In this document: piece by piece, positions 37,013 through 50,193 of the stretch
Position numbering within the stretch: position 1 is the stretch's first letter
Layout of the letters: each line of letters starts with the position of its first letter
Assembly (NCBI GenBank): GCA_002914845.1
Contig: JXTC01000004.1
Coordinates: 1,015,203-1,079,202 of the forward strand
Direction of reading: 5' to 3'
Length of the DNA: 64,000 nt
Source of the DNA: Trema orientale
Lineage: Eukaryota > Streptophyta > Magnoliopsida > Rosales > Cannabaceae
Program-made: the position numbers and the translations under genes
The notes under the pieces: model-generated
What the model saw: the letters and a program-made list of their open reading frames with translations, nothing else
Told to the model about the DNA's origin: nothing
Databases searched by the model: none

Positions 37013-37251
37013 GGCACCAATCGAGTAGGTTTTTTTTTTTTTTACCTATGCATAGGTATCAATTTGGCCAATGAAAATTTTTTTTGCACATTTTTTTATA
37101 TTAAAAAGTAAGAGAGAGAAATAGCATTAATGATACACTTCTTTTTATGCACATTATTATAGTCGTTGGATCACCATTAAATGATGATCCAACGGCTAAA
37201 AAAAATACCTACACGTAGATAAAAAAAAAAAAAAGTACTGAATTGGCAACC
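37013..37251. mobile_element. Probable MITE inserted in a TA repeat
   Basis: The ends are imperfect inverted repeats: GGCACCAATCGAGTA with a T run at the left, and the complement of GGTTGCCAATTCAGTA with a T run at the right. Both flanks are (TA)n. Inside is a second palindrome around GTTGGATCA-CC...GATGATCCAAC (37155-37193). Because the flanks are simple TA repeats, the size of the target duplication cannot be read and the superfamily stays open. Confidence 0.55.
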
Positions 37252-38767
37252 TATATATATATAATGAATGTGTGAAAAAATAACATGTCTTTTCTGTCCC
37301 CTTAATTTGGTTTTTCCCCTGATTATTTATTTGAAAATTAAGGTTGGACTTTTGGCTCTTCTCTTTTTGACTTCCTAATATAGCCAAATTTACGAGAAAA
37401 GGAAAAAAAAATTAATTCACGGGTTTTCCCCAGCAATAACCAAGCATGGTTAATCATTAATGTACGTTAGGATAAAAAAACTAATATAAATATATTTTTA
37501 AAGGGGATAGATCAGTGCACTTATACATGTTCTCCCTTCTTTTGAATAATATTCAAATGCAATCGTTCTTATTTTCAACATTAAATTTTTCTTCTTCTTT
37601 TTTTCCTGGTGAGTTGTTAGTTGTTACATGACAAATATTTTTACATATATATATATATATATCTAATGTAGTTTTTAGCCGTAAATTCCTTATTATTGTT
37701 TGAGTATGATTAATTTGGACATTCGAAGACATCTTTAAAATTGCCACATCTGTATATAATCGAGTATTTTTGTAAACAGACATATTATTGATGGGCCGTG
37801 TACTACGTACTAGTACCCACTGATATAACAATGTGAGTGTTTAAATTATGAAAAAGTAGGAGTAAAAGTGAGTCATGCATATATATTACTATCCTTTTTC
37901 GTTTTCCCCCCTTCTCTCAGTCTTAGATGAAATGTAAATTAATGAGAAGCGGTTCGGAACAAAATCCAACATTGAGATATGAACTTAATTTGTCGCGACT
38001 TTATTGACTTTGGCCCCCGAAATGAATGCAAATAGAATATAAATCTGAATTCAGGTTGATTTTCTTAGCAGTGTTTCTGCTAAGCATCTTAAAAGAATGC
38101 TCCACCTGTACAATACTACAACCCTCATATATAGCACTATACAAAAATTTCATGTAATCTAATAAACTCTGCCAATAGAATCCGTCAGCGTACGGACGTC
38201 GGATACACCCGGATAAAAACTCATGCTTGATGAAAATATCTATGTGTGTGTATATATATATATATATGGACCCTCTCTGGCTCTCTTATATTTAGAAGGC
38301 GGCCTTTAACTTTCTCCAAAGTCCAAATCCAAAATATAAACATATATGGTACCAAATATAAATCAAGAAGAGAAGAATACGGTAGCAACTTGTAACACGC
38401 TGGTGAAAAGGAGGAACCCCTATAACTATACCCTATTGAATTTTGGGTATAAGGTTACCACGACAATGTATAGTCCACAGGCTCTTTAACTAGCTCGATC
38501 AGTACGTACATGTATATTAAACCCGCACATCATTTTTTTGTCTTTAACTTGCTCTAAAGAAGCATTAATAAAGATATAACCTTGTATAAAAAGTGCATCT
38601 ACATCGATCGGTCACTTCATTGCAGTAACGTTAATTACAAACAGTACTTATAATATAGTACTAACGTCATTAAACAGACAGTTTAGTGACAAATTTTCAC
38701 TTTAGAAAGAATCCTAATTAGAATTTTCTTTTATTATTAAAAAAGAAATAATTAATTTTTTTTTGGC
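37252..38767. other. Intergenic DNA and upstream region of the OVATE gene
   Basis: AT-rich without a gene. The right end is the promoter side of the OVATE gene. Confidence 0.5.
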
Positions 38768-38777
38768 TATATATAAA
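38768..38777 (+). promoter_or_regulatory. TATA box of the OVATE gene
   Basis: TATATATAAA, 98 bp upstream of the ATG at 38866. The position fits a transcription start near 38800 and a leader of about 65 bp. Confidence 0.65.
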
Positions 38778-38865
38778 CCTAACTTTTCACAGACAAAATT
38801 TCATCCTTTGGCTCTTCATTTACGCTCCTAGATAGAAAAACTATAACGAAAAAAAAAAAAAAACG

Positions 38866-40056
38866 ATGGCGAAACGTTTCAAGCTACGAATTTCCAGAAT
38901 CATTCCTTCTTTCAATCCCTGCGGTAATTCCAAAGACCCCTCCAATCCCATTCCGTCCTTTTTCCGATCATCTACGGTCAGTCCCACAGTAGTACTCCCC
39001 AAACACCGTTTTCCGTCCACCACCACCACCACTACTACTACAACCCCACCTGCTAAGCCCCACCGCTCTTCCCTGAAACGCCACGTGTCGTCCGCGTTCA
39101 TGTCCGTCGGTTGTGGCCGTAGAGGATCGAAACCCACCCTCTCCGATTACGACGACGACGACGTTGCTAGTTCTAAGTCACGTGACGAGACGTACTTTCA
39201 GTGGGAGAAACAGGACAACTGGCACGTGATTGCCAAGGTCTTGGACTGCGACTACAACGTCGTTGAAACCCCTCGCCGTAAAATCTACACGTCATCAGTC
39301 TCCGGCCGCTCCGAGAACGGAAACGACGACGGTTTGCCCCCTCCTCCTCCGCCTCCTTCGTCCGCCGAAAAGAGCAAGAAGAAGCAGAAGAAACGACGAT
39401 CAAAGAAGAAAGCGACAACAGTAGCTCGGTCCATACTCCTCCGCATCAGCACCTCTTCCGCCGAGAGTGGACTCTTCAGCAGCGAAGGCTTCGACGACGG
39501 TGACGAAAACGACAACGAGGAAGAAGAAGAAGAAACCGAAACGTTGGTCTCGTCTTCTAGAAGCTTCTCCACCGACTCCTCCTCCTCCGAGTTCAATCCC
39601 CACCTGGAAACCATACGCGAGGTCGCACTGGATAACCACCCAAGCAGAAGAAAGAAAAAGAACAAGAACAAGAATAAGAAGAGAACGAAACGGTGCGTTT
39701 CGAAGAAGCTTCATCAGGGGAGGAAGTCGTGGTCTTCGGCGACGGCGGAGAGCGGCGCCGAGTCGACCCCGGCGAGGCTCTCGATGTTCCAGAGGATGAT
39801 CCCTTGTACGGTGGATGGGAAAGTGAGGGAGAGCTTCGCGGTGTTTAAGAAGTCGGAGGATCCGTACGAGGACTTCAAGAGGTCGATGATGGAGATGATT
39901 TTGGAGAAGCAGATGTTCGATGACAAGGATCTGGAGCAGCTCTTACACTGTTTCTTGTCTCTTAACTCGCGCGACCACCATGGGATCATCGTTCAAGCTT
40001 TTTCTGAGATTTGGGAGATTCTGTTCTGCAGCCACAGAGTTTCTAGAGCTCTTTGA
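38866..40056 (+). CDS. OFP7: OVATE family protein (OFP7-like), intronless
   Basis: A single open frame of 396 residues. The N-terminus MAKRFKLRISRIIPSF is the conserved start of this OFP subgroup. The middle is low-complexity: Thr-rich near residue 50, Pro-rich, a basic KKKQKKRRSKKKA stretch, an acidic DDGDENDNEEEEEE stretch, Ser-rich, then a second lysine-rich run (possible nuclear localisation). The OVATE domain starts near residue 323 (FAVFKKSEDPYEDFKRSMME, LEQLLHCFLSLNS, IVQAFSEIWEILF) and reaches almost to the C-terminus. OFPs are plant transcriptional repressors that bind TALE homeodomain proteins and TONNEAU1-type partners and affect organ shape. The OFP7 assignment is supported by position next to SF3B4 and the PPR gene, as in Arabidopsis At2g18500. 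The ATG is the first in frame after the TATA box. Confidence 0.9.
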   Translation: MAKRFKLRISRIIPSFNPCGNSKDPSNPIPSFFRSSTVSPTVVLPKHRFPSTTTTTTTTTPPAKPHRSSLKRHVSSAFMSVGCGRRGSKPTLSDYDDDDVASSKSRDETYFQWEKQDNWHVIAKVLDCDYNVVETPRRKIYTSSVSGRSENGNDDGLPPPPPPPSSAEKSKKKQKKRRSKKKATTVARSILLRISTSSAESGLFSSEGFDDGDENDNEEEEEETETLVSSSRSFSTDSSSSEFNPHLETIREVALDNHPSRRKKKNKNKNKKRTKRCVSKKLHQGRKSWSSATAESGAESTPARLSMFQRMIPCTVDGKVRESFAVFKKSEDPYEDFKRSMMEMILEKQMFDDKDLEQLLHCFLSLNSRDHHGIIVQAFSEIWEILFCSHRVSRAL

Positions 40057-41686
40057 CTACTCGATCCATATTGGAACAATATTCAATTAAGTAGCTAATG
40101 ATCTTCATTATCTTGTAATATTTTCTTTTTCTTTTTCTATTTTGTAATATATATGAACTATTTTATTGAGTCTCTAAATTTAACTAAGTGGTACGTACGT
40201 ACGTATATATATCTCATGCATTTCTATGTAGCTATTTTGATTTTTATTTGTTTGTTAGTTTAATACTAATTTATCTGGATTTGTTAAGCCGAACCTCACG
40301 TACGTAGTTGATTTGCAATATGTGAACTCCGTACAAATTCGTAGATAAGAATGATATTTCGATTTGAATGAATGAATGAAAGTTGAACGAGAAAAAAAAA
40401 AAAAAAAGAGAAAAACAGGGGAAAAACAGAGAAACCCCGGCGCGAGACCTGGAAATCAACTGGGGACCCATTTCAACTTTCACTTGTTCCATTATGGAGT
40501 ATTCGCGGCTTTGGTGGACGCTGTCGTTTCGAGAGGGAACAGGAGAGCAACACGTGGAGCTAAGCATGAAAAGGACTTGAGAGCTTAAGCTCTTATGTTT
40601 TTTCATTGACCATTAAACCTTTGGAGATTGACCAATGATTTGAGCAAAACGCTCATGATTTAATAGGACCGAAATGATGTTGTTACTTACTTTCCCACAT
40701 CAATAAAAATTGCCCAAATGGTTATTATTCTTGTGCACATGGATATTAGATGCCATTCCCGCGTAGGGGTCCACACGTCTCGTATTACTTTTTTAAGTTT
40801 AAAGGAAATGTGTATAAGTACGTTTTAGATATTTGTAAAAGAAATCCAGTTATAAGACTTTGACTGTGCAATAATACTATTTGATCAGATTTGTCACAAC
40901 TAGAAATATGGACTATAGAGCTTCTCTAAATTGCTCTCTCACCTCGCACAGTTAAAGTTGCTGGTCAGCATTTTTTTCGATTATTGGCGATTACTATTAG
41001 AAAATGACATTTTTTTAAGTACATATAGTGATGTGAAGAGCGGTGTTAGTGTCAGGTACAAATGTCTCGGTTTATTAAAAATAAACAAAAGGGTACAAAT
41101 ATCTCAGTCATCCACGTTTGGTCGACGTTGCATTCAATTCAAATCAAGTAAGTTATACATAAACAGTAAGACCTGATTAACAAACAAAGCCAATTCTGTA
41201 TAATAATAAATAAATATAAGCACATGTTACACTTATGAAAGGAAGTCTAATATTCATATCATAAGTAGCTAAGCTACTAATGTAGGACTAATATATAAAT
41301 AATATATATCAGAAATGGAATAGTCAGTGGTCACAGAAAGTCAGAACACTGCCTCAGGTGTTGTATATATATAACTATCAGTACTACTCTTCTTCTCTCT
41401 GGTTTTATTTCTGTTAATATAACATATATAGACCTGATCAGGCGTGACTGTGTTACGTGAAGGACACGCCAGCGTCACAATAATTTTACCCAATCTTGGC
41501 CTCTGAAAGAGGAGGACTGAGGAAGATTTTGAATGATGTAAGGACGTTATATAATAGTAGTAGTAGTAGTAGTAGTAGTATAGTAGTAGTGTTATGTTAA
41601 GTCTTACAGTCTTCAGTAAGAAGAGGACACACACGGTATCAGTCTCAGAGATTCCTTGCCCCAAATTCAACGTAACTTAAAAACAG

Positions 41687-41724
<38 letters not shown>

Positions 41725-43622
41725 TCTTCCGGATTCTACGTATCTGTCATTATATATTTTTATACGAGTAAACGAATACGATATTTCACCTCAAGCATGC
41801 TTTAAAAACCCCTGTTTTTTTTTTAATCGTCATATCTTGACCGTTGGATTGTCATCTTTGTTTTCTGCCTCGGGATCTGAGGCTCTCTAATTTAGGCTAC
41901 TGTACCGTCCCAGTTGCAGACATGAGACATCAAAAGAATGGCAGAAAAAGATAAAACTGAATCGTTTGTATTCGGTGGTCTTCCTCACCATGCTCGATCG
42001 AGTAGTCTTCTATAAACCAATCCCCCTTGCCCTTGGTGTATACATCTTATATCCAATATTTAGTCAAAATTTTTCTTACATGGTAAAATATGGATGTGCA
42101 TCTTATATCTAATATTTAATCTAAAAATTTTTCTTACATGGTAAAAATATGGATGTGATCTTCTATAAACCAATCCTGTTTTTTTTTTTTTTCAAATAAT
42201 TTAATTGTTTTCTTTATGGTGAACATTGGTGACATGTTAACATAGATTGTTTCCATTTGGTGGGTGGATGTTGCTATGTAATGCAGTGGAAGTAGACTGA
42301 TAATTTTATGTAGTGGTGTACAAGTCAGGGCGGGTTTTCTCTATTTTTCGTTTTTTGGGTTAGAACTTAGAAGAAGACCGAAGCATTAATGGTATCATTT
42401 GGCACTACCGGCCATCTTTTGCTAAGGCGTGACAAAATAAAGAATCTGTACGGCCAGCTATAAAGCAAAATATGGTGCTAATGCCAACTGACATATGAGA
42501 CAAGTAAGTCAAAGGACAAGTGACAAAAGCCCTTCTCATTTTATTGAGTTCAGAATAGAGAGGGAGAAAGCAACAAGCACGTCATATGTCTTGTTTGTGT
42601 TTATTTTTATTTATTTATTTATTTTTGGGATAGAAATCTTGCTTGTGTTAATTAAATGCACTCATAATATATGGGACAAGTAGGTCATGTGTCTTATTAG
42701 GGTGTAAAAGAAAAACTAATACACTGCATGGAAACCTATCAAACCACTCCGCATGGAATCAATTCGAGTGGTTTTATTCTATAATGTGGTTTGTTATGGT
42801 TCAAAAAATCTTCAGACTGCAAAGATTCTGTTTGTGCTTAGTAATTTGGAGAATTATTTATGTGGTAGTTCATGCCGTACTGCAACATATGTTAAATAAT
42901 TTTTCTATTTATGTTACTTTTGATTTATAACGTTTTTGTTTATATACAGTGTATTTTTATACTTCGAAGTATAGAAGCAATGAATGGAAAAAAAAAAAAA
43001 ATAGAATTGGCCAAAACTGTAGCCCAATGCCAAATTTATTAATCCTAAATCCAGTGTCTATTGTCCAAAACATGAAAACCAAACCACACCACACTCCAAG
43101 TGTAAATGTGGTTTTGGTTCGATTTCTTCTAACCATTTGTACATTTAAGAATAGGTAGGTATAAATTGCATATACTAGTGTGCTCTAAAGAAGAGGTAAG
43201 TGCACCACTAACACTGGCCTAACATCATTCTTGATCAACTCAAGTGCCCCAATAAAGTGAGATACCTTAAAATCAAGATACTCTTTCCATGTAAGTGTCC
43301 GGTAAAGAGGAGGTTGAGCATAGTTATTCAGCTCAAGCAAATGGTAATATCTTCACATCTATGAGCCATGGAAAATAGACGACGAACACTCAATGATGAG
43401 GGGAAGGAGAAGAGATTTTACTCGAAAACATGTGGATAGCATAGAAATATATGTTAAATCCATGAAATTCACATTTGAAAAAAAAAAAATCAGCTCTTTC
43501 TAATGGTTCTTTTTCAAAAAGTTCGATGGCCAAGTATAGAAATACAAACTATGCTACAATAAGCGGCAACAAGAAACAAGGGGCATTTAAAACATCATAG
43601 TTGGATGCAGACTAGATTAGGA
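40057..43622. other. Intergenic region between OVATE and SF3B4 (convergent)
   Basis: Holds the 3' ends of both genes and no further gene. Microsatellites: (AGT)n at about 41555-41590 and (CT)n at about 41688-41718. The open frames here, such as 40376-40588 and 41341-41670, are low-complexity or lack protein character. Confidence 0.5.
42043..42156. repeat. 56-bp tandem duplication
   Basis: Two adjacent copies starting CATCTTATATC(C/T)AATATT at 42043 and 42099 and ending ATATGGATGTG, with a few differences. Confidence 0.8.
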
Positions 43623-46600
43623 TCAACCTGAAGGAGGTGGTGGCTGGGGGTTATTAGGAGGGGGAGGGGGAGGAATTAATCCCTGAGGCATAAGAGGCGG
43701 CCTTTGTTGAGGCGGAGGAGGCGGCCGCCAATTCGGTGGTTGGCCTCCCATTCCCATGGGAGGGGGAAGAGGCCTTTGAGGAACTTGAAGTCCCTGTGGT
43801 GGTGGGGGTGGCATGTTTGGGGGAGGTCTAAATTGCTGGATTGGAGGTGGAGGCATGACAGGTGGTGGGAGACCTTGGCCAGGTTGCTGTGGCTGACCCT
43901 GCCAAGCTGGCTGTCCGGGTACTTGCATGTGTGGGAAAGCCAAACCTTGAGGCGGAGGTGGGCGCATGGGAGGAATTGGGCCTGGAGCAACAGCACCATT
44001 CACAAATGGCCGTGGAGGCACTGGAGCCCCCATAGTGCCATTAGCCTGAGGACCATTGGGAAGTGTTGGAGGCCCACTGGCAAACAGTGTGTGAGGCCTG
44101 CTCTTTGAAGTAGGATTGCTTGCAGCCAGAACTCTCTCTGCAAGGTAATGGTCGCAAATAGGAATTATTATTCAACTGATAATGTTATCACCACAAAGTT
44201 GCTAACTGCTCTCATTACAGATACACACAGTCAACAAGAGAAAATCTAGCCAAAACAACATCCATGGCCCGAAAGAAGAACTTGAAACATGTTGCATGCA
44301 TGAAGTATGCTAATAAAAATGATAAATTCATATTGGTATGCAATCATATCAAAATGGACTGATTAATTGCAATCGTATGTATGGTGAAAAGATTCAAAAC
44401 ACCAAGCGGCTGCGTGGTAACTAAGAAACTGACCTGCTGGAGTACCATGGCGCTCTCCCTTAGTGTCTTTCTTATAGGCATATGACACTGTTATTTGACG
44501 GTTGCAAAGATATTGGCCATTCATCGCCTGTAAAAAATGAAGAAATAAGTCCCAGTCACCATTTATGTCTTCATCATGAAGTTAAGAGATATAACAAGCA
44601 TTAAGAAGAAAAAAATTTAAAATGCGAGGCAAATACAGCCAAATCCATATTCGTCGACTTTAAAAACAGAACAAGAGAAAAGTAAGCAGCAAATATCATG
44701 AAAAGAACTAGAGCAAGACCAAATTCTGATACTCTTAGTGATTCTAAGTCGAATTGGTATTGGCATTTACCATAATAACCAATTTTGTGGAATGTTGCTC
44801 GACATTATAGAAACCAACTATCCATCCAAGTAGTTCCCAAGCAGATTTAAAACGTTGAAGAAGCAATGTAGGCACATACCTCAATAGCTGCATCAGATGC
44901 CTCAAAGGAATCATAGCTAATAAAACCAAAACCACGGGAATTTCCTGTATCTGGATCTCTCATTATCTAGAAAAGAGAAGTACCAGTTATTAGATCCAAT
45001 CATGATTACATAATAAAAGCATGTCTGATGTCAAATGAATGCAAACGATAATAAGATCCAGTCTGGAGTGACACCACTATAAACATTTCATTATTAAAAC
45101 ATGTATGAATTCAATGGTTTCCCCCTTTTTTTCTGTTCTTTTCTTTCGGTAAGTAATTGGAAGTGTTCAATGATCATCGTGATTGAAGAATATTAATGAG
45201 GATAAACCATTTCATACCTACAATTACAAAGCATATGACGAAAATAGAGCAACCTGCCAATTAAGGGAAAACATAATACATTAAAATTTCAACCAGTCCA
45301 TATGTATTCTGTTTATCATTTTCGAGGCAAAACTGGAGGTGATTTTATTCTTTGGTAATATGCAATAGGCAGCAATCCAAGTTTCGAAAATTTGAAGTGA
45401 CTAAACTAATAAAAATAATAAAGCAATTTTCATTACATAACACAAACCAACAAATTTACCAATAGTTTCAAGCATGTCATGACAGTATGTAAACCATCAC
45501 TTAAGAATGTTGTGAACATCAAAAGATTCACCCACAGTAATTTGTATGAATGAATCCTTCAATGAAGTTATTACAATCTCTTTCTCCATTTTCTATTTTT
45601 TATATAAAAACAACAGAGAAAAATAAGAAGCCCCATTAGGAATTTTAGTCCTGGGTAATACCTTTGGATTTGTAACAATGACTCCAAAAGCACTGAAAGT
45701 ATCATAAAGAAGTTTCTCATCCACATCCTGCCAGAAAAAATGTGGGTATATTACAAACTTGAACCTCACGATATAGCATCCATGTTTATTTTGATTTCTG
45801 ATAACGTCTAATTACTTACAGGGTCAAGGTTTCCGATGAAGAGGTTAGCTCCCACATCCAAGCTCTTTTTATCTTGTGATGCCTAAAACCAAACAGATCA
45901 CACAGTCTATCAGAGTCGCGTATTACATATATCACCTCCAAAAACTTAAAACAAATAAAGCTCTCATTCATTTATAACTTACAAATGCTACGTAATTTTC
46001 AGTGTAGATTGCGTATAAAAAATGAAAGGTACTAGCTTGAAAAAAAAAATAACAATAATAATACCTTATTCACACGTATTGGCTTCCCGTAAAGCTTAAT
46101 CATATTGAGTACCTTGATTGCCTGTACAATTGTAGCAAAACCATGATGAAAACAAGATACTGAACAAAAGCAAAGAAAATACCAAAGTTGAAATTCCCTT
46201 TAACATAAACATCGATAATCTCATAAAGCAAAGCAGTAAAGAAATCACTCACGTAGTCAGCATCTTCTTCACTTCGAAATTCCACAAATCCATATCCTTG
46301 ATGAAGATTAGTAACTCTATCTTTGGGAACGTACACATTAACTGAAACAAAAGATGAGAAAGTAATGCACTCTTTAAATTCTTCCAAGAGGCACATGCTA
46401 ATTCACCCCAAAAGAAAGTCACCACACAGAGAGACGTATATGCTGTATATACCAACAAAACAACCACCACAATCTCAACCCCCCCTTTACCAATCAAACA
46501 AAAGCCCCTTCATCAAACAAAAATTTCCAAGGTAAACTCGCAATGTAGTAGATATCGATCAGAGAAGTTTTATGGAAACCCAATACTCAAAAAAAACTTT

Positions 46601-47052
46601 TTAAGAGATCCCATTTAAGCAAAACGATCTAGAATTAATTCAAAAGCAAAGAAAACGGAAGGCTTACCAACAGGGCCAGCTTGAACGAACAACTCCCATA
46701 GTAACTCCTCCGAAACCTGCAACCACAGCAAAAATGAAATAAAAAACAAAATTTAAATTCAAAAGGAACACGAAATTGTAGTCTTAAACACCAAAATTAC
46801 AGAGGGCACTAAGCAAAAACAAAAACCCTAAAATCTTCAGGCCAGAACCATTAAACCCTTAGAAGAAGAAGAAGAAATATTAGAAACTGATAAAAACCCA
46901 GATACAGAAGAGTGAGAAGAGTGGATATAGTAGAGAGGAAACACTACCTGAGGATCAAGATTGCCGACGTAAGCAGTGGCGTCTTGGTTCCTCTCGGCCG
47001 AGTGTTGGCCGAGCAAGTTGGCTCCTACTCCCGGCGCTATGCGAGTCGTCAT
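43623..47052 (-). CDS. SF3B4: Splicing factor 3B subunit 4 (SF3b49/SAP49), nine exons
   Basis: Exons: 47052-46948, 46716-46668, 46341-46253, 46121-46065, 45882-45820, 45727-45662, 44966-44880, 44527-44434 and 44137-43623. All borders are GT/AG and phases agree, giving 374 residues. RRM1 begins near residue 27 (RNP2 AYVGNL, RNP1 GYGFVEF). RRM2 begins near residue 114 (RNP2 LFIGNL, RNP1 RGFGFISY). The last exon encodes a long Pro/Gly/Gln-rich tail ending [11 protein letters not shown]3B4 is a core subunit of U2 snRNP SF3b; it binds SF3B2 through its RRMs and contacts pre-mRNA near the branch point in the nucleus. The Arabidopsis counterpart is At2g18510 (JANUS/EMB2444, from memory). The start [20 protein letters not shown] is the family N-terminus. 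No defects are visible. Confidence 0.96.
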
Positions 47053-48479
47053 GGTCTTTCACTGTATTTCGTTTTGCAGAACACAAAATCCTCTTTTGTA
47101 TACCAGAATCAAAGGAAAATCTGTAGAGAGGGAGGGACTCGTCTAGTCCCAGCCTCTGCAGGGTTTGCAGGCGGTACCGCCGCTGTGCTTTTCGAACCAA
47201 GGATTTTGATGGGCTTCACTCTCCTTAAGGCTGATTTGGGTTGGGCCGGAAGAGAGAGAAGAAGAAGTTGGGCCTAGTTTTACAGGAGCCCATTTTTTCT
47301 AAAGTCCATCTTGCTTCTTTTATATATAGCAGGATCTTATCGGGGGAAATTAGACATTATAGGGTAATTTTGAAAAAAATTTGAAAAATACGGTTGTTTA
47401 AGTTTTTTTAAGGTGTGGTACAGTTTTTATTAGATAAATAATATTTTTTAAAAACTATTTAGAAAAATATTATTTTTTAAAATAGTAACAAGTTTCTAAT
47501 AAAACTTGTAACTAGTAACTATAACTGGTATATAAATGGTAACTAGTAACTAGTAACTAGTAATAAATTTCCATAACTAGTAACTATTTTAAAAAATAAT
47601 ATTTTTTAGATATTTTTTAAAAGTGATATTTTTCTAATAAAAAATTGTACGAAAATTTGAAAAAAGCTTTAGTTCCGTATTTTTGTAATTCTTGTAGTTT
47701 TTTATACGTAAAAGTGATAAAAACCCATGTTATTGTCCCACTACACAACACACCACCACACACACACTCACACCCCACCCACCACACCACACACACTATT
47801 ATAGGAAAAACAGCCGAGTGGACGGCCAATTTTTTTAAATTGGTTGTCACTAATCGTATATTGGGTTCTTTTAGCCAAATGGACGAATTTTGGATTATAA
47901 TTTGTAAAGTAGTTGTTTTTCAAATACAATTAAAAAATAGCCAATTTTTGAAAATTATTTAAAAAATAGTTATTTATCATATTTATAACTATATCAAAAT
48001 GCATTGATTTTTTTAAATATCTATTTATTTTATAAAAAATAGATGAATTAAAAAACGGCTATTTATTAAAATAGTAAAATTATTTATTAAATAGTTGTAA
48101 AAAAAGGGCCATATGTTAAATTGATCTTTAAAAAAAATGTCATTTCTTATAAATCTCCTTGGTTAATTCATGAACATTTTTTAACATTTATTTAGTCTAT
48201 GTACCAAATGATCAATGCTTAAGAAATTTAGGGACCAAAAAATTATCTTTTTAAGTTCAATATTGAGTAATTTTATTATTATCAAAAATCGAACGTGAAA
48301 AATTATTTATTAAAACATGTGAGATATTTTTAAGTTCGAGACTGGAAACCACGAGAGGCAGAAAATAATTTAACTTCATTATCTGAAACTAATAGGTTAA
48401 TGACGTTAAAATAACCAGTATAATTGGTTCAACCTTTCAGTTCTGATTCTAAGGAATACTCGATTCAATGGCCCTGAAA
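47053..48479. other. 5' flank of SF3B4 and intergenic DNA
   Basis: The first 250 bp are GC-richer and should contain the SF3B4 promoter and leader. A minisatellite of ACTAGTAACT units lies at about 47510-47580. The rest is AT-rich with no gene. Confidence 0.5.
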
Positions 48480-49275
48480 CCATTGCCAATATCTGTGGGA
48501 TCTACTTGATCTTTCTGGGAGCAATTTTGCTGGAGAAATTCCAGCTTCTCTCGTCTGCTTAGCAAATGTCACTTCTTTTAACGCTTCTACAACAATCTAT
48601 CTGGCTCTGTCCCATCTCTCCTCTCCAAAAAATCAACTCAAGCTCTTTTGTGGGGAATCTTCAGCTCTGTGTGTATAGCAGTTCAACCTTATGTCCTTCT
48701 CCCTCACCTCCGAATCTTCCAGCTCCATAACCAGAAGCTCCAAAGAAGAAACACCATCACCACAGGATGAGTACTAGGGACATTCTTCTCATAGCAGCCG
48801 GTGCCCTCCTAGTGGTTCTTCTACTATTGTGCTGCTTTTTGCTCTGTTGTTTCGTCAGAAAAAAATGCTGCTTTGAAAGGAAAGAGTGGTGAATCCAAGC
48901 AGGCAGCACTGAGAAGGCAACTTCTGCGGTCGCTGAAGTTCAATCGGGCGGCGAAGCTGGTAGAAAGCTTGTTCACTTTGATGGGCCATTCATAGTTACA
49001 GCTGATGACCTGTCATGTGCAACAGCAGAGATAATGGGAAGAGTACTAATGGGGCATCATACAAGGCCACACTAGAGGATGGTAATCAAGTTGTGTGAAG
49101 AGCTTGAGGGACTGCCAAGGGGCAGAAAGAGTTCGAAGCTGAGGTTGCTGACTTGGGAAAATTCTACATCCAAATCTCCTTGCGCTTCGAGCCTACTACT
49201 TGAGACCTAAGGAGAGAAGCTTCTTGTTTTCGATTACATGCCTACGGGGAGTCTTGCTTCCTTTCTTCATAGGAA
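48480..49275 (+). pseudogene. Fragment of an IMK2-type LRR receptor kinase, broken
   Basis: The translated pieces follow the order of the IMK2/IMK3 receptor kinases. First are the last leucine-rich repeats (DLSGSNFAGEIPASL). Next is the juxtamembrane linker (NLQLCVYSS, CPSPSPPNLPAP). Then comes the membrane segment (MSTRDILLIAAGALLVVLLL). Last is the start of the kinase domain ([20 protein letters not shown], then EKLLVFDYMPTGSLASFLH). Defects include a TAA in the linker near 48736, a frameshift after the membrane segment (VRKK, near 48862) and further shifts and stops near 49030-49200. The match ends at 49275, within the N-lobe of the kinase. IMK proteins act in meristems and are often catalytically inactive, but this piece cannot be expressed as a receptor. 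Confidence 0.8.
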
Positions 49276-50193
49276 GTACATCCAACCATTTCATTAACTT
49301 TTATCATACCATATCATGTTATTATCTACAAAACAATTATCATAAATATTACTAACTTATGATAAAGCGTCGACTTATACCATTTCAATATATTTCAATT
49401 ACATACTATGCGGCATATCTTTCCTTGTGGTGCCACTGCCATTGGCACCTTTTATTTTCTTCTTTTCTTATGCTTTAACTGAAGCAAGCCTTGGACCATT
49501 GCAGGGAAGGCCTAATCTAGGAATGAGAAGTAGATGCATGCCTCCAACATCTTCCATGAACATGATATTTCGAAGAACATCTTTCATGAACAAGATATTT
49601 CAGCAATGAAATACAAACGTCTTCCCACAAAAAAAAACCCCGCACCTTTCCCCTGCACTTCCATTATTTCAAATTACATGCTTACTGTATTCCCACAGCA
49701 AATTTAGGATGACAAAACTACCTCTAGCAAACTTTGTGCAAGAAAATTTTTCCACAGAAGTTGTACGCAAAATGCAAGTGTAATGAACTACATAGAGAGT
49801 ACTTTACTTGTCGAATCCAATACTCAGGACATGACTTGTATACACGTTTAGCTGCCTAATGTAAAAACAGTTAGTAACATGGAAACAAAGACAACAGAAC
49901 CTACTACTGATAGAAAAAGAATGTAATTTTTCATCAGCAATAAACATGATGAAGCGGTGAACTACTACAACAAAATTGAGGCATTGGAATAAAGCTAACA
50001 CTGAGTTTCCATCACTAATAAAAAAAACTGAAGCTTTTACAATTTTATGATTTCATGCAAGCTTCAAACTTGGCTTTCACAGCCAAGTCAAATGATAAAA
50101 CTTCATATCCTGCCTTGTCTGTGGTTCACAATTCAAACAGAGCAGGATCACATGCAGTAGCATATGAAAGGAACGAATCCCTCAAGTCAATAT
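49276..50193. other. Intergenic DNA and 3' flank of the PPR gene
   Basis: No gene. A short imperfect direct repeat (CATGAACATGATATTTC and CATGAACAAGATATTTC) lies near 49556-49602. The open frame at 49427-49609 spans it and is not protein-like. Confidence 0.5.

Noticed and set aside
49427..49609. 60-residue open frame as a small secreted peptide
   Set aside because: It spans a short direct repeat, has no conserved pattern, and its hydrophobic start is not followed by a plausible mature peptide.
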